Assembly (NCBI RefSeq): GCF_026410305.1 | Contig: NZ_JAPMLQ010000002.1 | Location: 124,001-188,000 of the forward strand | DNA from: Sulfitobacter sp. F26204 | GTDB taxonomy: Bacteria > Pseudomonadota > Alphaproteobacteria > Rhodobacterales > Rhodobacteraceae | Direction of reading: 5' to 3' | DNA: 64,000 nt | In this document: positions 30,322 to 39,116 of the stretch, in pieces | Position numbering within the stretch: the stretch's first letter is position 1 | Layout of the letters: every line of letters begins with the position of its first letter | Program-made: the position numbers and the translations under genes | The notes under the pieces: model-generated | The model's input: only the letters and a program-made list of their open reading frames with translations | Told to the model about the DNA's origin: nothing | Database searches by the model: none

Positions 30322-30681
30322 ATGAAAAAAATACTGTTTGCAACCTTTTGCATGTTCCCCGGTCCTGTCGGGTCCCAACCCTATAGCGAAAGCATGGCCG
30401 ACTGCGCGTCGCTTTTCCAAAATGCGGCGCAATGGGTCAAAACGGACGAAAGTGCTGACAAGCTGATGCTTGCTGCAACTCAATGGGCCGAGGCCGCAAT
30501 GGCCCAAGCCAATAGTGAAGGCCTTGCTGTTACCGCCCATGCGATCTGGGAAAAAATCGACAACAAGACTGAAAAATGGGAGGCCAAGGGCGCGCGCGTT
30601 TTCTTTTCGCAGGAGTTTCGCGACTGGACTCAGTATTGCCGGAAATTTGCCAAGGATCGTGGGATCAGGATCCATCGTTGA
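30322..30681 (+). CDS. Small exported protein, unknown function
   Basis: A 119-residue protein not matched to a named family. The start MKKILFATFCMFPGPVGS looks like a signal peptide, followed by a helical, Cys-containing domain (MADCASLFQNAAQWV and WTQYCRKFA, one cysteine at each end, possibly a disulfide in the periplasm). The ATG at 30322 is chosen because of the Lys-rich signal start; an ATG at 30301 would put seven residues before it. It lies 121 bp after the nitronate monooxygenase-like gene and 80 bp before the lectin gene, same strand. Confidence 0.6.
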   Translation: MKKILFATFCMFPGPVGSQPYSESMADCASLFQNAAQWVKTDESADKLMLAATQWAEAAMAQANSEGLAVTAHAIWEKIDNKTEKWEAKGARVFFSQEFRDWTQYCRKFAKDRGIRIHR

Positions 30682-30761
30682 CACGATAGCCCCTTTGACC
30701 CCTGCGAAGTCTTCGTTATCCTGTCCCCCAATCAACTCAGACACTTCAGGCACCGCATTTC

Positions 30762-31112
30762 ATGAAAAAACTTAGAAGCCACACCGTCGGTATTGATAGC
30801 GGGGATGTTATCCTGTTCACGGACTACGAAGATGGCGGTGAAATGTGGACAGGGCGTGGCCAGCGTGAACGCCGCCGCCATATCAAGTTCAGCGAAAAGT
30901 ACAAGGCACCGCCAACGGTACAACTTTCGCCGTCATTATGGGATCTGGACGCAACCACCATCATGCGTGCCGACATCGAGGCGGAATCCGTCACGAAATC
31001 GGGTTTTGATATGGTGTTCCGCACGTGGGGCGATACCCGCATTGCCCGTATCCGCATTGCTTGGATGGCAATTGGTGAGATGTCGGAACTGGATGATTGG
31101 GATGTGATCTAA
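30762..31112 (+). CDS. H-type lectin domain protein
   Basis: A 116-residue protein that consists of one H-type lectin (Helix agglutinin-like) domain. The pattern is visible: IKFSEKYKAPPTVQLSPSLWD (strand before the PP turn), then ADIEAESVTKSGFD and FRTWGDTRIARIRIAWMAIG, which matches the sugar-binding strand-loop-strand of the family. There is no signal peptide, so it is either cytosolic or exported another way. Ligand is unknown; GalNAc binding is known for animal members only. It ends three bases before the convergent prs stop. Confidence 0.75.
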   Translation: MKKLRSHTVGIDSGDVILFTDYEDGGEMWTGRGQRERRRHIKFSEKYKAPPTVQLSPSLWDLDATTIMRADIEAESVTKSGFDMVFRTWGDTRIARIRIAWMAIGEMSELDDWDVI

Positions 31113-31115
31113 CCC

Positions 31116-32135
31116 TTAGTCCAGCGTATACATTCCGTCATAGATAGGCCCCAGGGTCTCTGCTTCGAACAGCGATGATACTGATGTGCCGTTCCAGATG
31201 TTCAAAATTGCCTGTGCAAATATCGGTGCCGTCGGGACAATACGAATGTTCGCCGCTTTCTTGATTTCGTTGGTGGGCTGGATGCTGTCTGTGATGACCA
31301 GTGATTTCATCACGGAATTGGTGATACGTTCGACGGCTGGGCCGGACATGACGCCGTGACTGATATAGGAGTGAACCTCTTTAGCACCATTTTCCAACAG
31401 CACTTCGGCGGCCTTGCACAGCGTGCCCGCCGTGTCGCAAATGTCATCGACAATCAGACAGGTTTTGCCTGTCACGTCACCAATCACCGTCATTTCTGCG
31501 ATCTCGCCGGGCTTTTCGCGGCGCTTATCTACAATCGCGAGAGGAGAGTTGATCCGCTTGGCCAGTTCCCTTGCCCGTGCCACACCACCCACGTCTGGCG
31601 ACACGACCATCAAGTCGCTCATTTGGTCCTTGAATTCATGTTTGATGTCGAGCGCGAAGACCGGAGAGGCATAAAGGTTGTCGACCGGTATATCGAAAAA
31701 CCCCTGAATTTGAGCTGCATGCAGGTCCATCGTGAGAACACGTTCGATACCTGTCCCCACCAGCATGTTTGCGACCATCTTGGCCGTGATCGGCGTGCGG
31801 GCCTTGGTGCGGCGGTCCTGTCTCGCATATCCGAAATAGGGCAGGACGGCGGTGACCCTCGCGGCGGATGACCTGCGCAGTGCATCGGCCATGATCAGCA
31901 GTTCCATCAGATTGTCATTGGCAGGGTTCGAAGTGGACTGGATGATAAACATATCCTCGCCCCGCACATTTTCGAACACCTCGACGAAAATCTCGCCGTC
32001 ATTGAACCGTTCCACCCGTGTATCAACCAACCCGACGTTGACGCCACGATGTAGTGACATGCGCCTTGCAATCGCTTTGGCCAGAGGCAAGTTGGCATTA
32101 CCCGAGATGATTTTCGGTTCAGATGTGCGTGGCAT
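31116..32135 (-). CDS. prs: Ribose-phosphate pyrophosphokinase
   Basis: Makes PRPP from ribose 5-phosphate and ATP for purine, pyrimidine, histidine and NAD synthesis. The 339-residue protein has the ATP flexible-loop region [29 protein letters not shown] and the PRPP-binding loop [12 protein letters not shown]. Start at the ATG at 32135 ([15 protein letters not shown]); it is a few residues longer at the N-terminus than E. coli Prs. It is divergent from the isomerase gene with 92 bp between. Confidence 0.97.
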   Translation of the reverse strand: MPRTSEPKIISGNANLPLAKAIARRMSLHRGVNVGLVDTRVERFNDGEIFVEVFENVRGEDMFIIQSTSNPANDNLMELLIMADALRRSSAARVTAVLPYFGYARQDRRTKARTPITAKMVANMLVGTGIERVLTMDLHAAQIQGFFDIPVDNLYASPVFALDIKHEFKDQMSDLMVVSPDVGGVARARELAKRINSPLAIVDKRREKPGEIAEMTVIGDVTGKTCLIVDDICDTAGTLCKAAEVLLENGAKEVHSYISHGVMSGPAVERITNSVMKSLVITDSIQPTNEIKKAANIRIVPTAPIFAQAILNIWNGTSVSSLFEAETLGPIYDGMYTLD

Positions 32136-32227
32136 AGATGCTCCGTGGCAGCGGGATATGACAGATTCGTTACATTGAACCTCGCTTAACACGCGTCTAC
32201 CTTGCGGCAAACCTTAGGGAGGTCCAA

Positions 32228-32824
32228 ATGACCCAAATCGATTATTTTTTCGCGACACTATCGCCTTATTGCTACCTCGCTGACCAGCGCCTCGAAGCGG
32301 TGGCCGCCAAACATGGGGCAAGCATCAATTACAAACCCTTTGATATTGTCGCTGCCTTTGGCCGTACCGGCGGCACACCACCCAAGGACCGCCACATCAG
32401 CCGGATTGAATACAGGGAAATTGATCTGCTGAGACAGGCCAGAAAGCGGGGTATGCCTTTTAACCTCAAACCTGCCCATTGGCCGACCAATGGCGCACCC
32501 GCCGCCTATGCCTTTATCGCGGCGCAAAATGCCGGAGGTGGTGATCTGGGCAAGTTGGCACATGCGATTTTCCGCACTGTCTGGGCAGAAGAAAAGAATA
32601 TTGCAGAGGATGCCGTCGTACGGGCCTGTCTGATTGAGGCAGGGTTTGATCCGGATTTGGCTGACAGTGGCTTGCTGGCAGGGGCCGACACCTACGCCCG
32701 TAATTTGGAAGAGGCTGTCGAGCGTGGCGTCTTTGGTGCGCCTTTCTTTATCATCGATGACCAACGCTTCTGGGGGCAGGATCGGATCGATGATGTCGAC
32801 GCCTACCTTGCGGGGACTCTTTGA
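32228..32824 (+). CDS. 2-hydroxychromene-2-carboxylate isomerase-like (kappa-class GST/DsbA fold)
   Basis: A 198-residue protein of the DsbA-like thioredoxin superfamily. The N-terminal motif SPYCYLADQRL corresponds to the SP-[YF]-[SC]-Y-L signature of the isomerase/kappa GST group; Ser at the active site is followed by Tyr. GAPFFIIDDQRFWGQDRID near the C-terminus includes the cis-proline loop. It is glutathione-dependent in characterised relatives that act on naphthalene intermediates; here it may be general. A GC-rich hairpin (32825-32847) separates it from the hydrolase gene. Confidence 0.88.
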   Translation: MTQIDYFFATLSPYCYLADQRLEAVAAKHGASINYKPFDIVAAFGRTGGTPPKDRHISRIEYREIDLLRQARKRGMPFNLKPAHWPTNGAPAAYAFIAAQNAGGGDLGKLAHAIFRTVWAEEKNIAEDAVVRACLIEAGFDPDLADSGLLAGADTYARNLEEAVERGVFGAPFFIIDDQRFWGQDRIDDVDAYLAGTL

Positions 32825-32847
32825 GGGGGCAGGCGGGCTTTGCCCCC
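32825..32847 (+). repeat. GC-rich hairpin between isomerase and hydrolase genes
   Basis: GGGGGCA-GGCGGGCTT-TGCCCCC directly after the TGA at 32822-32824. No T-run. It supports the downstream ATG (32854) rather than the overlapping TTG as the hydrolase start. Confidence 0.6.
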
Positions 32848-32853
32848 AGCGTC

Positions 32854-33624
32854 ATGATCCTTGGCAATGGCGCGCGTCGGACCTTGGCGCTGCATTGCAC
32901 GATGGGATTTGGTGGAGCTTGGGCAGGCTTGTCCAAAGCATTGCCTGAACTGACCTTTATCGCACCTGACATGCCCAGCCATGGGTCCAGCGTAGATTGG
33001 GACGAAGCCAGTGATTTTGGCGAAACCGTATTTCAGGCCTCTGTCGCGGCAATGGATGACGGGCCAATGGATGTGATTGGGCATTCCTTTGGGGCTATGA
33101 TCGCCTTGCGGATGGCGGTTGAATACCCTGAGAAGATACGCAGTTTGACCATGATCGAACCCGTTTTCATGGCCATTGCCAAGTTGGATGCACCAGAGTC
33201 GCTCAACAGCCATGACACTGAGGCACAACCGTTTCGTGACGCAATTGATGCAGGGCACTACGAAGCAGCGGCACGTTCTTTCAATCGTATGTGGAGTGAT
33301 GAAGACACGGTATGGGACGCATTGTCAGAACGCACCCGCACCGCCATGGCTCGTGCCATTCATGTGGTGCCCAATACCTACGGGCTGCTGTATGACGATA
33401 CCGCCGGGTTGTTGAATGAAGGTGTGCTGGAGGCCTGTCGCATTCCAACCCTCATCATGCGCGGGGCACTTTCCTATGACGCGATTACGGTGACGAACAA
33501 TGGTCTCGCGACGCGGATGCCGAACGCACAGCAAGCGGTGATTGACGGCGCGGGGCACATGGCCCCGATCACACATCCGGCCGAAGTCGCCGCGGCACTG
33601 GCCCCGCATCTCGCAGGTAGCTAA
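32854..33624 (+). CDS. Alpha/beta hydrolase
   Basis: A 256-residue alpha/beta-fold hydrolase. The nucleophile elbow is GHSFGA, the oxyanion region is LALHCTMGFGGAW, and a late GAGHMAPITHP supplies the catalytic His; Asp of the triad is probably in the RGALSYD segment. The substrate is unknown. Start taken as the ATG at 32854; a TTG at 32821 overlapping the previous stop would add 11 residues that translate the GC-rich hairpin. It is convergent with the threonine aldolase gene, 95 bp apart. Confidence 0.82.
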   Translation: MILGNGARRTLALHCTMGFGGAWAGLSKALPELTFIAPDMPSHGSSVDWDEASDFGETVFQASVAAMDDGPMDVIGHSFGAMIALRMAVEYPEKIRSLTMIEPVFMAIAKLDAPESLNSHDTEAQPFRDAIDAGHYEAAARSFNRMWSDEDTVWDALSERTRTAMARAIHVVPNTYGLLYDDTAGLLNEGVLEACRIPTLIMRGALSYDAITVTNNGLATRMPNAQQAVIDGAGHMAPITHPAEVAAALAPHLAGS

Positions 33625-33719
33625 ACACAAGTTTAGCGCGCCGACGGGATGCAAGGGTTGGCCCGGTCTATGACTGGCGGGGTGCCTCCGGTGCGTACGA
33701 AATGGCAGGTTCGAAATGT

Positions 33720-34754
33720 TCAGAAATGGCTGAGAAACGTATCGATCTGACTGCGTTCAAGGGACCAGTCGCAAACCAGCCGCGCCGCGATCACTTCATC
33801 TTCCGGCCCATCGAGAGGGCCGTCCCACAGGTAATAGCGCGCCCCTGCTTCATGAAGCTTTTGATGCAGGACACGCGGCCAGCGGGCAAATATCATATTG
33901 GCCTGCGGCTCATGCAAGAACCCGGCACCGGCCTTGCCCAATCCTTCCGCAAGATAGGCAGCATTCTTGTTGGCTTGGACGGCGATTTCCGCAAAAGTAT
34001 CATCGCTCAGATAGCCCGCCATTTGGGCCGATAGAAAGCGGTGCTTTGAAAACAGATGCGCCCCTCGTTTGCGTCGCAATTCGAATTCCCAGGCTTTGGA
34101 AGGATCAAAGAAAACAACAGCTTCGACACCCATACACCCGTTTTTTGTGCCCCCGAAGCTCAGCACATCGACGCCCGATTTCCACGACATCTCTGCCGCT
34201 GTGCAATCCAGTGCCACCATCGCATTGGCAAATCGCGCACCGTCCAGATGCACAGGCAGGCTATGCGCCTTGGCCACTGCAGTAAGAGCCTGGATTTCGG
34301 CCAGTGAATGTACCGACCCTCGTTCCGTCACTTGTGTGATCGAAACAGCGCCGGGTTGTGCCGCATGTACATTGCCAACGACTTGCCCCTTGATTGCGGC
34401 ATCCAGGGCGCTCGGGGTCATCTTGTCGTCTGTGTCGATCAGGGTCAGCTTTGCACCGCTTGCATAAAACTCTGGTGCGTTGCACTCATCCTCTTGAATA
34501 TGCGCCACTTTTGAACAAAAGGTCGTCTGCCAGGGTTGCGTATAACAGGCCAGTGCCAAGGCATTGGCGGCGGTGCCCGTGGCAACCAGAAATACCTCGG
34601 CCTGCGGCGCTTCGAACAGTGCGCGGATGCGTTCACGGACTTCGTCCATGATGGTGTCATTGCCATAGGGCATTTGGTGAGCAGTGTTTGCTGCAATGAC
34701 CCGTTCCATCACTTTGGGATGCACGGGGCCTGCATTGTCAGAAGCAAAAAACAT
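33720..34754 (-). CDS. Low-specificity L-threonine aldolase-like PLP enzyme
   Basis: A 344-residue fold-type I PLP enzyme that cleaves threonine or allo-threonine to glycine and acetaldehyde (or acts on other beta-hydroxy amino acids). It begins MFFASDNAGPVHP with the SDN motif, has HLDGARFANA for the cofactor aspartate and Lys in SFGGTKNGCMG for the Schiff base. Start at the ATG at 34754. The ATG overlaps the TGA of the YcgN gene by one base (TGATG), so it is coupled in the minus-strand run with ycgN and ribF. Confidence 0.9.
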   Translation of the reverse strand: MFFASDNAGPVHPKVMERVIAANTAHQMPYGNDTIMDEVRERIRALFEAPQAEVFLVATGTAANALALACYTQPWQTTFCSKVAHIQEDECNAPEFYASGAKLTLIDTDDKMTPSALDAAIKGQVVGNVHAAQPGAVSITQVTERGSVHSLAEIQALTAVAKAHSLPVHLDGARFANAMVALDCTAAEMSWKSGVDVLSFGGTKNGCMGVEAVVFFDPSKAWEFELRRKRGAHLFSKHRFLSAQMAGYLSDDTFAEIAVQANKNAAYLAEGLGKAGAGFLHEPQANMIFARWPRVLHQKLHEAGARYYLWDGPLDGPEDEVIAARLVCDWSLERSQIDTFLSHF

Positions 34755-35224
34755 CAGATTGGTTCCTCGATGATATGATCCTCCCATTCTTCGAACGGGG
34801 TGTCGAATTCTGATACGGTGCGTCCCCGCATTGATATGCCCGCCCGGTGGACAGAATCGGGTGTGCCACTGATCAGGGGGTGCCAGTCGGGCAGGGATTT
34901 CCCCTGCCATAACAAGCGATAAGCGCAGGTTTGCGGCATCCAGTAGGCATGTGTGTCAAGGTTGTCGGGCCTGAGCACAATGCAATCGGGGACAAACTTA
35001 TGCCGGTTTTCGTAATGCGAACACAGACAGGTGGCATCGTCCAGCAGGCGGCATGCGACGCGGGTCAGGGCAACCTCTTCGGTGTCCTCGTCCTCAAGTT
35101 TGTTCAGGCAACATTTGCCGCAGCCGTCGCAAAGCGCTTCCCACTCGGTGGGTGTCATTTTGCTGAGCGGTTTCTTTTCCCAAAACCGCGGGGTCAGGCC
35201 AGTGCGGGTGATCTGGTCGCTCAT
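34754..35224 (-). CDS. YcgN-family cysteine-cluster protein (UPF0260)
   Basis: A 156-residue soluble protein with the YcgN/YkgJ metal-cluster pattern: LCDGCGKCCLNKL (four cysteines close together near residues 32-39) plus further cysteines in VACRLLDDATCLCSHYENR and DCIVLRP. These probably bind zinc or an Fe-S cluster; no function is known. It overlaps ribF at its 5' end by 4 bp (ATGA) and the aldolase at its 3' end by 1 bp, so translation of the three is linked. Confidence 0.88.
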   Translation of the reverse strand: MSDQITRTGLTPRFWEKKPLSKMTPTEWEALCDGCGKCCLNKLEDEDTEEVALTRVACRLLDDATCLCSHYENRHKFVPDCIVLRPDNLDTHAYWMPQTCAYRLLWQGKSLPDWHPLISGTPDSVHRAGISMRGRTVSEFDTPFEEWEDHIIEEPI

Positions 35225-36153
35225 AATGCGGCCAAAACTGCACGAGCTTGCATTGAATCAGCATCCATTTGGGTGATGAGCGCATCGATGCTGTCGAATT
35301 TTTCCTCGCCGCGCAGATGTTCAACCAATGCAACTGACAGGGGCGCGCCGTATAAATCACCTTTGAAGTCAAAGACGAAGGTTTCGATATTGGCTTTGTT
35401 TTCACCAAACATCGGGCGTACGCCAAGGCTGGAAACACCATGATATTTGCCTTTGTGCGGGCCTTCCAGCACATCGACCAATACAGCGTACACGCCAAAA
35501 GCGGGCTGGTGTAGACCGTCAATCGACATGTTCGCCGTCGGATAGCCCAACTCGCGCCCGCGCTGTTCACCTGAAATGACGGGGCCGTCGATCCGGTGCC
35601 AATGTCCCAGCATATCAGCGGCTTTGCGGGTCTCACCAGAAGTGAGGGCCGCGCGGATTGCCGTCGACGACACGGTTTGGCTGCCCTTTGCCATCAGGGG
35701 CGCTATGGTCACGCCGAAACCGTAGATTTCTCCAAAGCGGAAAAGATCCTCTGCCTTTCCAGCGCGGCCTTTTCCAAAACAGAAGTCTGCACCGACCACC
35801 ACATGATGCAGGCCCAGACCTTCCTTGATCACGTCACGCGCAAATTCTTCGGGGCTGAGCGAGGCCAGACCATTATTGAAACCCAACTCGTACAGTCGTT
35901 CAACACCGACCTTTTGCAGTTGGTGGCTGCGCGCAGCAGAGGACATGAGGCGGAAGGGTGGGGCATCAGGCGCAAAATACTCACGCGGATGCGGTTCAAA
36001 GGTGACAACACCCAAGGGCGCTTCTGGCAAGGCTTCGCGCGCAATATTGATGACCGACAAGTGCCCTTGATGCACGCCGTCAAAGTTGCCAATCGCAGCG
36101 GTTGCGCCGCGATCTGAGTCACTTACAAACTGATAGTCTCGGATAATCCGCAT
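35221..36153 (-). CDS. ribF: Bifunctional riboflavin kinase/FAD synthetase
   Basis: Phosphorylates riboflavin to FMN and adenylylates FMN to FAD. The 310-residue protein has the N-terminal nucleotidyltransferase domain (GNFDGVHQGH near residue 22, VVGADFCFGKGR, SSTAIRAAL) and the C-terminal flavokinase domain (GRELGYPTANM, GVYAV, GVRPMFGE). Both parts are complete. It leads the ribF-ycgN-threonine aldolase run; the first two genes overlap by 4 bp. The MaoC gene lies 56 bp upstream, same strand. Confidence 0.97.
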   Translation of the reverse strand: MRIIRDYQFVSDSDRGATAAIGNFDGVHQGHLSVINIAREALPEAPLGVVTFEPHPREYFAPDAPPFRLMSSAARSHQLQKVGVERLYELGFNNGLASLSPEEFARDVIKEGLGLHHVVVGADFCFGKGRAGKAEDLFRFGEIYGFGVTIAPLMAKGSQTVSSTAIRAALTSGETRKAADMLGHWHRIDGPVISGEQRGRELGYPTANMSIDGLHQPAFGVYAVLVDVLEGPHKGKYHGVSSLGVRPMFGENKANIETFVFDFKGDLYGAPLSVALVEHLRGEEKFDSIDALITQMDADSMQARAVLAAL

Positions 36154-36209
36154 GTGCCTTGCGTAGCGGCCTCGACCGACAGAGACAAGAACCTAACGGG
36201 TAAATGATG

Positions 36210-36650
36210 TCAGTCTGCCACTCGCGAGGGAGCCAAAACGGTGGCTTCGCCGGACAGGACCTTTTTGTCGTCGACCGAACAATGACAAGACATCTTGACG
36301 CGCCGCTTTACCGGGTCGATGTCGGTCACGGTCACCTCGGCATAGACCAGGTCACCCGGACGCACGGGGGCGAGAAATTTCAGCGTTTGCCCGGTATAGA
36401 TGGTGCCATGTCCGGGAAGCTGTTCGCCAATCACCGCAGAGATCAGGCCGGCGGTCAGCATGCCATGGGCAACGCGCCCTCTAAAGATGCTGTCACGGGC
36501 ATATTCATCGTTCATATGCACCGGGTTGTGATCGGTTGACACCTTTGCAAACATCTCGATGTCTTCATCCGTCACAACCTTGCGCAGGTTGCGCATCATG
36601 CCAATTTCGATGTCTTCGATATAGATCGTGCCGCGCAGAAGATTATCCAA
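36210..36650 (-). CDS. MaoC-like (R)-specific enoyl-CoA hydratase family protein
   Basis: A 146-residue hot-dog-fold protein. The hydratase-2 motif is visible: STDHNPVHMNDEYARDS with the catalytic Asp and His, then GRVAHGMLTAGLIS and GTIYTGQTLKFLAPVRPGD. It should hydrate trans-2-enoyl-CoA to (R)-3-hydroxyacyl-CoA. With phaAB elsewhere in the window, a role like PhaJ (feeding PHA synthesis from beta-oxidation) is possible but not shown. Start MDNLLRGTIYIEDIEIG. The gap to the HAD gene upstream is about 90 bp. Confidence 0.85.
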   Translation of the reverse strand: MDNLLRGTIYIEDIEIGMMRNLRKVVTDEDIEMFAKVSTDHNPVHMNDEYARDSIFRGRVAHGMLTAGLISAVIGEQLPGHGTIYTGQTLKFLAPVRPGDLVYAEVTVTDIDPVKRRVKMSCHCSVDDKKVLSGEATVLAPSRVAD

Positions 36651-36740
36651 TATTTCTCACCCTCAAGCAATAATCTGCCACATGACGCGGCATTCTTGTA
36701 ACTTAATTGCTTTGATATTACCGAAGATCAAGGACTAAAA

Positions 36741-37613
36741 TTATCGTAAAAACCCGATGGTATAGGTTGGCGATGACATTTCCTTTGTCAGGTAGGCACT
36801 TAAGGCATCAGGGTCAGGTTGGATGTCTGTTTTTGTTTCTAATGCAGCCAAACCGCCAGAGATGAACAGAGAATCGAGGTCTTCGCCCATTGCACCCTTG
36901 ATGTCGGTCAAAACGCCATCTCCGATACAGAGAATCCGGTCATCCGAGACAGGGCTGCCCAAAGCGGAAAGTCTGCGGCGCGCCAGATCGTATATTGGTG
37001 GATGGGGTTTCCCGAAATAAAGGCTCTCGCCGCCCATTTCTGTATAAAGCTGTGCCAGAGCACCGGCACACCATTCGCGTGTCTCTCCGCGATCGACGAC
37101 AATGTCGGGATTGGCGCAGAGCAGTTTCAAGCCTTTTTGCTTTGCATAGAGGAATTGTGGGCGCATCTCATCCGGGTGGGCCAAAGGATTCACGGGTCCG
37201 GTGCAGACGATTCCTTCGGCTTCCTCCAGGGGGACCTGGGTGATGGTCACCGGATCCTCAAGTAACGCAAGAGGTTCAAAAAAGTTCTGGTCATGGGGCT
37301 GGCCGACAAACCAAACCTTTTCACCGACGGTACCACGGAACATTGCCGAGCGGGCAGAATCACCAGAGGTCGCGATGGCGTCCCAACTGTCTGCGGCGAC
37401 GCCGAAGCGGTCTAACTGTTTGGCAACGCTGTCAAAAGGGCGGGGGGCGTTGGTGACGAGGACGACCTTGCCGCCCGATTTTCGATAGGTTTGCAGCGCG
37501 GCAACTGCGTCGGGCAGGGCAGCCACGCCATTATGCACACAGCCCCAAAGATCGACAAAAAGCGCGTCATATTGGGCGGAAATTTCGGCGAGGGTTTCGA
37601 CGATTCTGGTCAT
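36741..37613 (-). CDS. HAD-superfamily hydrolase, class IIA (TIGR01459-type)
   Basis: A 290-residue haloacid dehalogenase-fold hydrolase. Motif I is FVDLWGCVHNG (the nucleophile Asp followed by the family's W-G variation), motif II is VTNAPRP, and the late GDGVLTDIKGA is motif IV. CAP type and the NagD-like order place it in class IIA; the substrate is unknown, probably a small sugar or nucleotide phosphate. ATG at 37613; AAAGG lies seven bases upstream. The gap to ppaC contains a hairpin. Confidence 0.85.
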   Translation of the reverse strand: MTRIVETLAEISAQYDALFVDLWGCVHNGVAALPDAVAALQTYRKSGGKVVLVTNAPRPFDSVAKQLDRFGVAADSWDAIATSGDSARSAMFRGTVGEKVWFVGQPHDQNFFEPLALLEDPVTITQVPLEEAEGIVCTGPVNPLAHPDEMRPQFLYAKQKGLKLLCANPDIVVDRGETREWCAGALAQLYTEMGGESLYFGKPHPPIYDLARRRLSALGSPVSDDRILCIGDGVLTDIKGAMGEDLDSLFISGGLAALETKTDIQPDPDALSAYLTKEMSSPTYTIGFLR

Positions 37614-37688
37614 AAGGAGGCCTTTGTTCTGAGGACTGAGGAGCGTCGAAACCGGGGGCACCGGGTGTACACCTCCCCTACACCCCCC

Positions 37689-37707
37689 ATGCACCCTTTC
37701 GGTGCAT
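37689..37707 (-). repeat. Intergenic hairpin between ppaC and the HAD gene
   Basis: ATGCACC-CTTTC-GGTGCAT, perfect 7-bp stem. It begins eight bases after the ppaC stop. In minus-strand RNA it is followed by a G-run rather than U, so it is probably an RNA stabiliser or processing site, not a terminator. Confidence 0.5.
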
Positions 37708-37714
37708 CATATAC

Positions 37715-38635
37715 TCACATCTTGAGGTTCGGAATGATCTGCTTTTTACGGCTCATGATGCCGGGCAAGACCACGTGATCGCCTGAAACTGTCGCGCCAA
37801 AGCTTTTTTCGGCGATGGTTTTTACTGTGTCGTTGGGGATCAGCATCGTCGCTTCTTCCTTAAGAATATCTACGATGAACAATAATACCTCTGCGGCTCC
37901 GTCTTCGGATGCGACCACGGGCATCGCAGCCATCAAGGCATCCTTGCGGGCCAATAATGGGGCGGGGGAGGTGGTTTCAAGTACGGAGACCCGCAGTCCG
38001 GTGCCGTTCAGATCCATTTCCTTGCTGTCCATGCGCAGAAGTTCTGCGTCAGAAAATGCGGAAACGTCGGATTTGGCAGCGAACATATCCGAAGCAAAGG
38101 CGGTCATATCGACGCCCAGATCCGCAGCCAAAGCAGTGGCGACGGCGCGGTCTTCTTCCGTCGTGGTGGGGCTGCGGAATTCCAGCGTATCGGACAGAAT
38201 GCAGGAAAGCGCAGCACCTTTGATTTCTTTGGGAGCCTTTGCCCAATCTTCGCCTGCGATCTGAACCATGATGGTGGCAGTACAGGCCAAAGGCTTGATG
38301 ACCATATGAATCGGGCCCTTGGTCTCAAGTCCACCCACAAGGCGGTGGTGGTCAATGATGGCCTTGATGTCGCAGTTATTGATATTGGCAGGAAGTTCGG
38401 CGGGATTGTTTGTGTCGACGATGACAACGGATGTGCCGGCACCAACTTCTGTGATGATTTCAGGTTTGGGAAGGTTCCAGTGTTCCAGCATGAACAGTGC
38501 TTCGGTGTTTGGTTCACCCAGAAGGACGGGTTTGGCATCTACGCCCATGATTTCGTTAAGGTACCAAGACCAGATAATTGGGCTGCCGGTACTGTCGGTG
38601 TCAGGGGATTTGTGGCCAAATACGAGCGTGGTCAT
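37715..38635 (-). CDS. ppaC: Manganese-dependent inorganic pyrophosphatase (family II)
   Basis: Hydrolyses pyrophosphate to drive biosynthetic reactions. The 306-residue DHH-family protein has the metal ligands in FGHKSPDTDS (near residues 6-15), VDTNNPAEL, the DHH motif in IIDHHRLVGG and a C-terminal SRKKQ substrate motif (GIMSRKKQIIP). It is a Mn-type enzyme, unlike the family I Ppa of many proteobacteria. Start at the ATG at 38635 (MTTLVFGHKSPD); 62 bp separate it from the YjbR gene. Confidence 0.96.
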   Translation of the reverse strand: MTTLVFGHKSPDTDSTGSPIIWSWYLNEIMGVDAKPVLLGEPNTEALFMLEHWNLPKPEIITEVGAGTSVVIVDTNNPAELPANINNCDIKAIIDHHRLVGGLETKGPIHMVIKPLACTATIMVQIAGEDWAKAPKEIKGAALSCILSDTLEFRSPTTTEEDRAVATALAADLGVDMTAFASDMFAAKSDVSAFSDAELLRMDSKEMDLNGTGLRVSVLETTSPAPLLARKDALMAAMPVVASEDGAAEVLLFIVDILKEEATMLIPNDTVKTIAEKSFGATVSGDHVVLPGIMSRKKQIIPNLKM

Positions 38636-38697
38636 GAGGCGTCCTTGCTTGGTGGAGTGTGGATTTGAGGGTCTTATAGGAGCGCACCCCCCCATTG

Positions 38698-39063
38698 TCA
38701 CGACCTTGCATCAAGGCCCAGTTCGACTCGTTTTTTACGTGTAAGTCCAGCCACCACCATGTCGAACGACGCACGGATGTGATCGCGCAGGCTTTCGTCG
38801 GACAGGCCGGGCGCGGCATAGTTCTGTATCCACTTCAAACCGCGAGAGGCAAGATAGGGGGCAGGGCGCAGACCGGGACTGTCGGAAAGCACCTCAAAGG
38901 CAAGATCGCTGGTTTTGAAAGTCACGGCGTTGCCGCCGGCACCCATCCCAATAACGGCGAACATCTTGCCCCCGACCTTGTAAACATCAGAGTTTCCCCA
39001 CTGAACAACATGGGTGGCCTGAGGCAAGGAAGCACAGAAGCGTTTTAATTCATCACGGGTCAT
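38698..39063 (-). CDS. MmcQ/YjbR family DNA-binding protein
   Basis: A 121-residue protein of the YjbR (MmcQ-like) cyto-fold. The typical pattern is present: WGNSDVYKVGGKMFAVI near residue 22, FKTSDLAFEVL and the PAPYLASRGLKWIQ segment, then a helical C-terminus. The E. coli relative has a DNA-binding-like fold but no defined role. It is divergent from the DUF2161 gene with 53 bp between them and lies upstream of ppaC on the same strand. Confidence 0.85.
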   Translation of the reverse strand: MTRDELKRFCASLPQATHVVQWGNSDVYKVGGKMFAVIGMGAGGNAVTFKTSDLAFEVLSDSPGLRPAPYLASRGLKWIQNYAAPGLSDESLRDHIRASFDMVVAGLTRKKRVELGLDARS

Positions 39064-39116
39064 TGACTGTAGTCTAGTGGGTTGGAGTGGGATCGCAAAT
39101 AGGGCAGATTAGGCCC

